64,000 nt of DNA from Pedobacter boryungensis (lineage in GTDB: Bacteria > Bacteroidota > Bacteroidia > Sphingobacteriales > Sphingobacteriaceae), in contig NZ_JABMKV010000002.1 in the NCBI RefSeq assembly GCF_013204825.1, positions 620,001 to 684,000 on the forward strand. Reading direction: 5' to 3'. The position numbers and the translations under genes are program-made. Every line of letters begins with the position of its first letter. Position 1 is the stretch's first letter. Of this stretch, positions 9,390 to 16,625 are shown one piece after another. The notes under the pieces are model-generated. The model was not told the origin of the DNA. It did not search any database and worked only from the letters and a program-made list of their open reading frames with translations.

Positions 9390-9509
9390 AAGAATGCGGT
9401 TTTTAATTTAGTTGTAAACACCTATACAAAGCAACTAAAAAATTAAACATTATGTTTGAAAATTTATAAATCTTACTAAAAGAACATAGTGTACACCTAA
9501 ACAGTTTGT

Positions 9510-9517
9510 TATATTTG
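9510..9517 (+). promoter_or_regulatory. TAnnTTTG -7 element of prfB
   Basis: TATATTTG matches the Bacteroidota -7 consensus exactly and ends only 4 nt before the prfB ATG at 9522, predicting a transcript that begins at or next to the start codon. Confidence 0.65.
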
Positions 9518-9521
9518 TGCT

Positions 9522-10596
9522 ATGACTAAAGAACAAATTCAGGATTTAAGGGACAGAGTAACGTCGCTGAGGAGGTATCTTTGACGTTGAAAACCGACTA
9601 GAAGATATTCGCATTGAGCAAGAACTCACCTTGCAACCAAATTTTTGGGATGACCCGAAAAAAGCTGAGAAACACATTGCCGAAATTAATTCTAAAAAAG
9701 TATGGACAGATGGCTGGCAAAAAGCCAACGCTACTGTCGAAGACTTAGAAGTATTATATGAGTTTTTCCAAAATGGCGATGCTACCGAACAAGAACTTCA
9801 GGAACAATTTGATATAAGTTTAAAAGAAGTTGAAGATTTGGAATTGAAGAATATGCTCAAAACCAAACAAGATTCATTAAACGCAGTTGTTCAAATTACG
9901 GCAGGCGCAGGCGGAACAGAAAGTTGCGATTGGGCGTACATGCTTATGCGAATGTACTTGATGTGGGCCGAAAAAAATGGCTATAAAGTAACTGAACAAG
10001 ATTATCAAGAAGGAGAGGTTGCAGGAATTAAATCGGTAACGATAGAAATTGCTGGGCAGTTTGCCTATGGTTACCTAAAAGGAGAAAATGGTGTGCATCG
10101 CTTAGTGCGTATATCTCCATTCGATTCAAATGCTCGTCGACATACTTCATTTGCCTCTGTGTATGTTTACCCATTAGTGGATGATACAATACAAATTGAT
10201 ATTAATCCGGCAGATGTAGAATTTGAAACGTTTAGAGCAGGCGGTGCAGGTGGACAAAACGTAAACAAAGTAGAAACCGCAGTGCGTTTATACCATAAAC
10301 CTTCTGGAATAATCATCAAAAATCAAGAATCGAGATCGCAGTTACAGAATAAAGAAAATGCTTTACGTTTATTGAAATCGCAGTTGTACGAAATAGAACA
10401 ACGCAAGCGTGATGAAGAAACAGCATTGATAGAAGGTTCAAAAAAGAAAATTGAATGGGGATCTCAAATTAGAAGTTACGTGCTAGACGATAGACGTGTA
10501 AAAGATCATCGCACAAATTATCAAACTTCAAACCCACAAGCAGTGCTTGATGGAGATATAAATGAATTTCTTAAAGCGTATTTAATGGAGTTTTAA
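9522..10596 (+). CDS. prfB: Peptide chain release factor 2, programmed +1 frameshift
   Basis: RF2 releases nascent peptides at UGA and UAA. Translation starts at ATG 9522, runs 20 codons to an in-frame TGA at 9582-9584, and must slip +1 at CTT-T to continue from GAC at 9583; the product is 357 aa. The TGA makes RF2 synthesis sensitive to its own level. Functional motifs are SPF (about residues 198-200, stop-codon recognition) and GGQ (about 243-245, peptidyl-tRNA hydrolysis). The C-terminal ~320 residues alone look like a complete gene, but the upstream frame encodes the normal RF2 N-terminus ([13 protein letters not shown]). The identity and the frameshift are both secure. Confidence 0.97.
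9570..9585 (+). promoter_or_regulatory. RF2 frameshift signal
   Basis: AGGAGG (9570-9575), TAT, CTT and TGA C (9582-9585) reproduce the E. coli prfB arrangement with identical spacing: an internal Shine-Dalgarno-like sequence three bases before the slippery CUU, then UGA followed by C, a poor termination context. Confidence 0.96.
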
Positions 10597-10681
10597 GAGT
10601 ATTTAGTAGTTAGTATAAAGTAATTAGGCATAATAACAATCCAACAATATTTTATACTTTTAAATTGTAATCAATTATTCA

Positions 10682-11590
10682 ATGAAGAAGCTATTCATTT
10701 TTGTATTTTCTCTTTTTATCGTAATGGAAGTAAACGCACAACAAGTAATTCCACTGTACAATGGTGCAATTCCTGGAGCAAAAACTCCACCTGCAGATTA
10801 TAAAGAGACCACGGTAACAGGCGACGATGGAGTGAAGAGAGTGAGTAAAGTTACAGATCCATCATTGACTGCCTATATCCCTGCAAAACCAAATGGTACA
10901 GCTGTGATTATTTGTCCAGGTGGTGGATATGGAATTTTAGCCATTGATAAAGAAGGAAATAATGTAGCTAAAAAATTCAATGAAGTTGGAATAACAGCTT
11001 TTGTATTAAAATACCGCTTGCCTAGCGATATAATTATGGATGATAAATCGATGGGGCCATTACAAGATGCATTGCAGGCTATTTATTTAATACGTAAAAA
11101 TGCAAATGTATGGGGAATAGATCCTACTAAAATTGGTGTAATGGGTTTTTCTGCTGGTGGACATTTAGCAGCTAGTTTAAGTGTTCATTACAACGACATG
11201 AAAGTTCAAAACCAAGAAAATATTAGTCTAAGACCTAACTTCTCTGTGTTAATCTATCCTGTTATCAATTTTGGGAATTATGCACACGCTGGTTCTGTAA
11301 AAAACTTAGTGGGTGAACAACCTACAGATGCTCAGCGACGTTATTTTTCTGCAGAAATGCATGTTGATGCACAAACTCCACCAACTTTTTTAGTTCATGC
11401 TAATAACGATGGTTCTGTACCGGTAAAAAATAGTTTAGCCTATGATGAAGCTTTAGCAAAGCATAAAGTACTATCAGAAATGCACATTTACCAAGCTGGT
11501 GGACATGGCTTTGGCTTAAATAATACCACTACAAAAGAAAATTGGTTTGAAACATTGAAAAATTGGATGCGGACTAACAACCTGCTGTAA
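10682..11590 (+). CDS. Secreted alpha/beta hydrolase, esterase/acetylxylan-esterase-like
   Basis: 302 aa with a signal peptide (MKKLFIFVFSLFIVMEVNA-Q). The fold is shown by ICPGGGYGILA (oxyanion-hole glycines), GFSAGGHLAASL (nucleophile Ser), an acid in HANNDGSVPV and the catalytic His in GGHGFGL, all in order and at normal spacing. Such Bacteroidota enzymes are commonly carboxylesterases that deacetylate plant polysaccharides. No glycan-utilisation genes lie nearby, so the substrate is open. The next gene starts 9 nt downstream and may be co-transcribed. Confidence 0.82.
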   Translation: MKKLFIFVFSLFIVMEVNAQQVIPLYNGAIPGAKTPPADYKETTVTGDDGVKRVSKVTDPSLTAYIPAKPNGTAVIICPGGGYGILAIDKEGNNVAKKFNEVGITAFVLKYRLPSDIIMDDKSMGPLQDALQAIYLIRKNANVWGIDPTKIGVMGFSAGGHLAASLSVHYNDMKVQNQENISLRPNFSVLIYPVINFGNYAHAGSVKNLVGEQPTDAQRRYFSAEMHVDAQTPPTFLVHANNDGSVPVKNSLAYDEALAKHKVLSEMHIYQAGGHGFGLNNTTTKENWFETLKNWMRTNNLL

Positions 11591-11599
11591 GCATAAACT

Positions 11600-12136
11600 G
11601 TGATTGCTAAAAACAAAATCTTCGCAATTATTGGAAGTACAAGAGCAGATTCGTCCAATCTTAGGCTAGTTGCTAAAATAAAAACACTTTCAACAGCTAT
11701 TTTCGATTTGACGATTTTCGATGGTAATGCAAGTCTCCCACATTTCAATCCAGATCTTGATCATGAAAATCCACCAGAAAGTATAGTTAATTTCCGGAAC
11801 AAGATTGCTGAAGCAGATGGAATATTGATTTGCACACCAGAATATATTTTCAGCTTACCTGGAAGTTTAAAAAATGCAATTGAATGGTGTGTTTCTACAA
11901 CAGTTTTTTCTCATAAACCAGTTGGCTTAATTACAGCATCAGCATCTGGAGATAAGGCACAAGAAGAATTACGTTTAATCATGCAAACACTAGAGGCTAG
12001 ATTTAACGATGATACTACATTACTTATTAAAGGGGTCAAAGGAAAAATTAACGATCAGTTGGAAATTGCAGACTCGGAAATGTCAGCCAACTTATTAAAA
12101 TTTATACATGCATTTCACGATTTAATAAATCACTAA
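11600..12136 (+). CDS. NADPH-dependent FMN reductase family protein
   Basis: 178 aa flavodoxin-fold protein. The FMN phosphate-binding loop is IIGSTRADSSNLRL at the N-terminus, and the family motif TPEYIFSLPGSLKNAIEW follows near residue 85. These enzymes reduce FMN, quinones or azo compounds with NAD(P)H. No ATG is available; the start is GTG at 11600, nine bases after the esterase stop. It ends 1 nt from the convergent SirB1-like gene, leaving no room for a separate terminator. Confidence 0.85.
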   Translation: MIAKNKIFAIIGSTRADSSNLRLVAKIKTLSTAIFDLTIFDGNASLPHFNPDLDHENPPESIVNFRNKIAEADGILICTPEYIFSLPGSLKNAIEWCVSTTVFSHKPVGLITASASGDKAQEELRLIMQTLEARFNDDTTLLIKGVKGKINDQLEIADSEMSANLLKFIHAFHDLINH

Positions 12137-12137
12137 A

Positions 12138-12995
12138 CTACTCCGATAAAATTTCCTGTAATTCTTTTAATTCCTCTACTTTTTCTGCAGCACCCAAATT
12201 TTCGTAGGCCGAAATAAGATTGCGAATAATACGACGAATAATTTCTGTATTGCTACATGGTGAATAAAACCCAGGTTGGGGTTCTAAATTAAGTTGACGT
12301 AAAAACTGATCTACATCATGTTTGCCGAAAATTGCACCTTTATTAAAAGCATTAATGTAAAAAAGCACACCGTATTCCTTTTCAGCATTGCTTTCATCTA
12401 TATAACCTAAAATAAAATGCTGTGGTAAATTCACACCATAAACAGGAATATCTAGTTTTTGCGCAAGCGTAGCGTAAATAATAGCTAAGGATATTTGATT
12501 TCCTTTTTTACTTTCTAGAACCTGATTTAAATAGGAGTTTTGTGGATCGTGATGGTTTTTAGTGTTTCCGCCAAAGCCATACTGATTATAAAACACATGA
12601 TTAATGAGCTTAATCTTTTCAATAGAACTCATTTCATATTGCAAACCTATCCAAATCTCTCGCTTTATTTCTTCAATCTGGTTAATGATCGCTTGCTCAT
12701 CTAAATCTGGATATTGATAGCGATTAATAATTAAAGCACCCTGCAGTAAATCAAATGCACCACTTTGATACCATAAATTAAGATCTTCTTTAACGTTATT
12801 AAACTGGATCGTATGAACGATATTCTCGATACGCTCTTGCAGTAAAGTATCTAACGATTGCTCCCAAGCGCTTTCCAAATAAGTGATTACCTCATTACCG
12901 TAACTTAACAGGCGCTGTTGCACATGCTGATAGATTTCCTCATCGGGATCATCTAATAATTTAACTAAAGCATCTATTTCTGCAAGATTTTCCAT
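12138..12995 (-). CDS. SirB1/transglutaminase-like core 2 family protein
   Basis: 285 aa. The N-terminal ~100 residues are helical and acidic with HEAT-like character (LDDPDEEIYQHVQQRLLSYG). The central part matches the transglutaminase-like core 2 domain of SirB1-type proteins (HVFYNQYGFGGN, GNQISLAIIYATLAQKL, PQHFILGY). The canonical transglutaminase Cys is not evident, as in most of the family, so catalysis is doubtful. The role is unknown. It is divergent from the methyltransferase with about 44 nt between the starts. Confidence 0.78.
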   Translation of the reverse strand: MENLAEIDALVKLLDDPDEEIYQHVQQRLLSYGNEVITYLESAWEQSLDTLLQERIENIVHTIQFNNVKEDLNLWYQSGAFDLLQGALIINRYQYPDLDEQAIINQIEEIKREIWIGLQYEMSSIEKIKLINHVFYNQYGFGGNTKNHHDPQNSYLNQVLESKKGNQISLAIIYATLAQKLDIPVYGVNLPQHFILGYIDESNAEKEYGVLFYINAFNKGAIFGKHDVDQFLRQLNLEPQPGFYSPCSNTEIIRRIIRNLISAYENLGAAEKVEELKELQEILSE

Positions 12996-13026
12996 TAAAA
13001 ATGCAAATTACAATTTTCTGTTTACC

Positions 13027-13034
13027 TATTTTTG
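13027..13034 (+). promoter_or_regulatory. TAnnTTTG -7 element of the methyltransferase
   Basis: TATTTTTG ends 5 nt before ATG 13040. It decides the start: the alternative in-frame ATG at 13001 lies upstream of this promoter. Confidence 0.6.
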
Positions 13035-13039
13035 CGATT

Positions 13040-13822
13040 ATGGTTTTTCAATTTTTTGTCGATTATCTCCAACATCGTTTTACTGCTAAGAGCAGACACG
13101 GTACGCATTCGCCCTTTGTTTATAAGCTCACTGATGAGGTAATTTACGACTTTTCTGCAAAAAAAGTATATAACAGCATTGAAGATCAACGAAAAAAACT
13201 TTTAAATGACGATAGGCTAATTACAGTAACTGATTTAGGTGCAGGATCACATTTAAATAAAAATAGAACAAAAAAAGTAAGTCAAATAGCCAAAAATGCT
13301 TTAAAAACTTCACGTTTGGCACAACTGATTTATCGTTTAGTCGAAAACCAAAAACCACAAAACATAATTGAGTTAGGCACCTGTTTAGGAATTACAACTT
13401 CGTATTTAGCAAAAGCAGCACCAGAAGCAAATATACTTACTATAGAAGGTTGTCCAGAAACTGCAGCAATAGCCTATCAAAACTTTAATGAACTTGGCTT
13501 AAACAATATCGAGTTACAAGTAGGTAATTTTAACGATTTATTGCCAAAGGCAATAAATGAAGCTGAAAAATTAGATTTTGTATATATAGACGGCAATCAT
13601 ACTAAAGAAGCAACGCTGAATTACTTTAATTGGTGTTTACCGAAAACCTACGAAAATTCACTCCTTATTTTTGATGATATCTACTGGAGCAAAGGCATGA
13701 AAGAAGCTTGGGAAGAAATTAAAAACCATCCTCAAGTTGCTATAACCATCGATTTATTTTGGATTGGATTAGTATATTTCAAAAGGGGACAAGCCAAAGA
13801 ACATTTTAAGATAAAGTTTTAA
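13040..13822 (+). CDS. Class I SAM-dependent (O-)methyltransferase
   Basis: About 260 aa. The Rossmann motif I is NIIELGTCLGITTSYLA, followed by ILTIEGCPE (acidic end of strand 2), LDFVYIDGNHTKEATLNYF and LLIFDDIYWSKGM, the pattern of O-methyltransferase family 3-like proteins. The N-terminal HRFTAKSRHGTHSPFVYKL segment is characteristic of a Bacteroidota subgroup. The substrate is unknown. The start at 13040 fits the family N-terminus (MVFQFFVDYLQHR) and the promoter just upstream; an extension to 13001 would add 13 residues. Confidence 0.82.
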   Translation: MVFQFFVDYLQHRFTAKSRHGTHSPFVYKLTDEVIYDFSAKKVYNSIEDQRKKLLNDDRLITVTDLGAGSHLNKNRTKKVSQIAKNALKTSRLAQLIYRLVENQKPQNIIELGTCLGITTSYLAKAAPEANILTIEGCPETAAIAYQNFNELGLNNIELQVGNFNDLLPKAINEAEKLDFVYIDGNHTKEATLNYFNWCLPKTYENSLLIFDDIYWSKGMKEAWEEIKNHPQVAITIDLFWIGLVYFKRGQAKEHFKIKF

Positions 13823-13878
13823 GCTACAACTTCTTCTAAAATTATTCCTTATTGATAATTAATACAGAATATAAGTTT

Positions 13879-14337
13879 TTATTTAGCTAAGTAAAAAACA
13901 CCTCTTACCGTACGCCCAAACGAATCTACAAGTCCTTGACTAGCATAAATTAATGTATGTTCATCGACTTTAATTATGGTATATGTGAACGTTTCAAGAT
14001 TGTCGTCTGTTTTAAAAGAGAAGTTTTTTTGGTCTCTAATACCCCAAGTAAAAATCCTATCTGAAATTGCTTCATTTAAATGAACAAAATGTTCTAAGCC
14101 ATTTCCAGCATCTTTAAATTCTATATAACAATCTCTTAAGCTGTAGTCTTCTTCTCCTAATTTTACCCAAGTATTATTTTTGGAATCAAAAGTCTCTCCT
14201 TGATTTTTCATCCATTTCCATTTGCCAATAAGCGCCTCTTTTAAAGGCTTGGAAGGTACATTAGGAGTTATAGGGTTTTTTTTACAGGCAGTTAAAGTGA
14301 ATGCTGCAAGAGTGAGCACTAATATTAATTTTTTCAT
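13879..14337 (-). CDS. Lipocalin-like lipoprotein
   Basis: About 152 aa, starting at MKKLILVLTLAAFTLTACKK, a clean lipoprotein signal with lipobox LTAC. An upstream in-frame start would place nine extra residues before it. The mature domain begins LIGKWKWMKNQGETF and continues with alternating strands, resembling the small lipocalin-like domains common in Bacteroidota. No enzyme motif is seen. It is a single gene, convergent with the methyltransferase. Confidence 0.68.
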   Translation of the reverse strand: MKKLILVLTLAAFTLTACKKNPITPNVPSKPLKEALIGKWKWMKNQGETFDSKNNTWVKLGEEDYSLRDCYIEFKDAGNGLEHFVHLNEAISDRIFTWGIRDQKNFSFKTDDNLETFTYTIIKVDEHTLIYASQGLVDSFGRTVRGVFYLAK

Positions 14338-14574
14338 GTGGGATATTTTTGCAAAAAAACACATATATGTTTATATGTTAAGCATTTATACCCCAAAAGA
14401 CTAGTTTTTATGGTTGTTTTGAAAAGCATGCTGTAAATATGAGCTATGTAACTAGTCTGTTTAATCGGTTTGGAATGACGATCGACTAAATATTTTTGAG
14501 AATTGGTAACCAGAATTTAGCATATAATATTACTGTTTTAAATTATTTAGCTGTTAATCAGTTAATTACATATT

Positions 14575-14614
14575 ATAACTTATTTTTTAGTTGTATAACT
14601 GAAAAATAAGTTAT
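14575..14614. promoter_or_regulatory. 40-bp palindrome, candidate BlaI operator
   Basis: ATAACTTATTTTT (14575-14587) is the exact reverse complement of AAAAATAAGTTAT (14602-14614). The intervening bases continue the symmetry as AGTT-GTAT-AACT, leaving only two mismatched pairs over 40 bp. It ends 11 nt before the BlaI start codon, the expected place for an autoregulatory operator of a dimeric repressor. Confidence 0.7.
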
Positions 14615-14625
14615 AGCTTTAGTCT

Positions 14626-14988
14626 ATGGAAGAATTAACTAAGGCAGAAGAGCGCATCATGCAAGTTTTATGGAAACTGCAAACTGCATTTGTAAAAGAT
14701 ATCATCGACGAATTGGAGGAGGAACCTAAACCACCATACAATACCATTTCATCAATTGTTAGGCTTTTGGAAAAGAAGGGATATGTAAGCTATAAAGCAT
14801 ACGGCAAAACCTACGAGTATTTTCCAGCCATTAGTAAAGAAGATTATACCAAAACCACGTTTTCTAAATTATTTTCAGGGTATTTCGATAATTCGCCTAC
14901 AAGCCTATTATCATTCATGGTAAAAGAGGAAAAATTAAGTGAAAGCGATATAGAAGAACTAAAAGCTTTAATCAACAAAAAATCATAG
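14626..14988 (+). CDS. BlaI/MecI/CopY family transcriptional repressor
   Basis: 120 aa winged-helix repressor. The DNA-binding half is LTKAEERIMQVLWKL...FVKDIIDEL...PPYNTISSIVRLLEKKGYVSYK, typical of BlaI/MecI, and the C-terminal half (TTFSKLFSGYFDNS...) is the dimerisation and cleavage region. BlaI repressors are inactivated by proteolysis triggered by a BlaR1-type M56 peptidase; here two M56 genes follow, the first 2 nt downstream. A long palindrome upstream probably binds it. The target genes are inferred to be its own operon and perhaps others elsewhere. Confidence 0.92.
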   Translation: MEELTKAEERIMQVLWKLQTAFVKDIIDELEEEPKPPYNTISSIVRLLEKKGYVSYKAYGKTYEYFPAISKEDYTKTTFSKLFSGYFDNSPTSLLSFMVKEEKLSESDIEELKALINKKS

Positions 14989-14990
14989 GT

Positions 14991-16616
14991 ATGGAATGGC
15001 TGATCTATCTTTTTAAAGTAAGTGTATGCTCTGGATTGTTCTTTGCCTTTTACCTGCTTTTTTTACGCAAACTAACTTTTTTTAGAGCAAATCGTTTTTA
15101 TTTGTTAGCAGCATTAGTCTTAAGCTTTACTATTCCGGCATTAAATTTTAATCTAGAACGAGCAGCTCCTGAAATCGTTAACCGGGTGGTTTTCCCACAA
15201 GAAAATTTGACTGCAGTAAATACTCAGATTGCAGCTCCGGTAGTAACTCAACAGATAGATTGGCAATTCTTATTGATCTCAACGTATAAATTACTTGTTG
15301 TGGTTTTATTGCTCATTACTACATGGCGGCTTTTCCAATTACTAAGTTTTACAAGGCGACCAACTCGAGAAATTAATGGGCTAAAATTAGTTTCTAAAAC
15401 GGATGGCTTTACCAATTGCTCTTTTTTCAACTATGTTTTTATTGACCAAGATAGCCTAACCGATAAAGAATTAGCGCTTTTGCTAAAACACGAAGAAGTA
15501 CATGCCAAGCAATATCATTCATTTGATAAGTTATTGCTTATGATCACAAAGGCAGTATTATGGTTTAATCCAATTATTTATTTATACGATAAGGCATTAG
15601 AACAAACACATGAATATGAAGCGGATGAGGTGACGTCTCAAGATTTTGGGACAGCACCTTATGCTAACCTTTTATTAAAATTAGCCGTGGCTAGAGGGAA
15701 TATGCCACTCATTCACAACTTCGTGAAAAGCCCCCTAAAAGAAAGAATAAAAATGTTATATAATTCAAAATCAAAAGACATGAAAAAATTAAGGTATGTA
15801 TTGGCAATGCCAATAGGTTTGGTATTAGTTTGGGGTTTAGCTGTAAATGTGGTGTATGCTCAAACAAAAGAAACTGAAGTAAAAGAAGTGAGAATAGTAG
15901 GTAAAACAGAACCTGTAACGGTAAAGGAAGTAAGAGTTACAGAGGTGCCAATCAAGGTAAGGGGTGTGCAGGTAAATCCTAATACTAGTGTCTCTGGCAA
16001 AGTAGTGGCTATTACCGAAAAAAGAAATGATGTAGCTGCGGTTACAGTAACTGGAGTACAGGCAATAAATGGACAAATAGTGGGTACTGGAAAGGTGAAT
16101 GCTATAAGTGTTGCTGGTGTAGAGGAAAGACCAATTGCCAGCAGAGCTGTGGGTGTTATGGCTACAGGAAGTAGAAATTCAGTTAATGCAGTAACGATAT
16201 CAGGAGTAAAAAGTATCAATTCAACAAATACTAGAGGAATAGTAAGTGGTAACCAAGTGTTTGCTACAGTAACAGAACAGCCAATAGCTACTAGAACTAG
16301 AAGGACAAGTAAGGAAGAAGAAACCTTTTATGAAAGATATACAGCAATAGATAGAAATGGTGAAGCACATGATGTTGCAACAATAAAAACATTAAAAGGT
16401 AGCTCTGCTTCTGTAGAAATTCCTAGAAATGGAAAAGTAATGATTTACATAAATGGAGTTCCTTACACCGAAAGCCAAGCCGCAAACCTTAAAAAACCAG
16501 CAATTGAAACCTATAATATGGTTTCAGCATGTGAAAAAGGAGCTGAAGACTTTGCTAATAAATATCCTAATCTAGTTGGGAAATATGATGCAGTTCTAGA
16601 ATTAAAATCTAATTAA
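14991..16616 (+). CDS. M56 family (BlaR1-like) membrane metallopeptidase with repeat-containing C-terminus
   Basis: 541 aa. The N-terminal ~300 residues hold several membrane helices and the zinc site HEEVH at about residue 167, with the downstream acidic ligand in HEYEADE. This matches the BlaR1/MecR1 protease domain, which initiates loss of BlaI repression. A final helix (YVLAMPIGLVLVWGLAVNVVYA) precedes an extracytoplasmic tail. That tail is not the penicillin-binding sensor of BlaR1 but a Val/Thr-rich region with two diverged copies of a ~50-residue unit (VTVTGVQAIN...RPIASR and VTISGVKSIN...QPIATR). The ligand sensed is therefore unknown. It lies in an operon with BlaI (2 nt) and the next M56 gene (9 nt). 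Confidence 0.85.
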   Translation: MEWLIYLFKVSVCSGLFFAFYLLFLRKLTFFRANRFYLLAALVLSFTIPALNFNLERAAPEIVNRVVFPQENLTAVNTQIAAPVVTQQIDWQFLLISTYKLLVVVLLLITTWRLFQLLSFTRRPTREINGLKLVSKTDGFTNCSFFNYVFIDQDSLTDKELALLLKHEEVHAKQYHSFDKLLLMITKAVLWFNPIIYLYDKALEQTHEYEADEVTSQDFGTAPYANLLLKLAVARGNMPLIHNFVKSPLKERIKMLYNSKSKDMKKLRYVLAMPIGLVLVWGLAVNVVYAQTKETEVKEVRIVGKTEPVTVKEVRVTEVPIKVRGVQVNPNTSVSGKVVAITEKRNDVAAVTVTGVQAINGQIVGTGKVNAISVAGVEERPIASRAVGVMATGSRNSVNAVTISGVKSINSTNTRGIVSGNQVFATVTEQPIATRTRRTSKEEETFYERYTAIDRNGEAHDVATIKTLKGSSASVEIPRNGKVMIYINGVPYTESQAANLKKPAIETYNMVSACEKGAEDFANKYPNLVGKYDAVLELKSN

Positions 16617-16625
16617 TCGCTATCT

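Noticed and set aside
9522..9584. In-frame TGA at codon 21 of prfB, which could suggest a pseudogene or a later start at 9631
   Set aside because: The AGGAGG-TAT-CTT-TGA-C signal and continuing homology in the +1 frame show normal programmed frameshifting.
15837..16219. Two overlapping minus-strand ORFs opposite the M56 tail, one Phe/Thr-rich and one Tyr/Ser-rich
   Set aside because: Their composition is what the repetitive Val/Thr codons give in antisense; no motif, promoter or plausible start.
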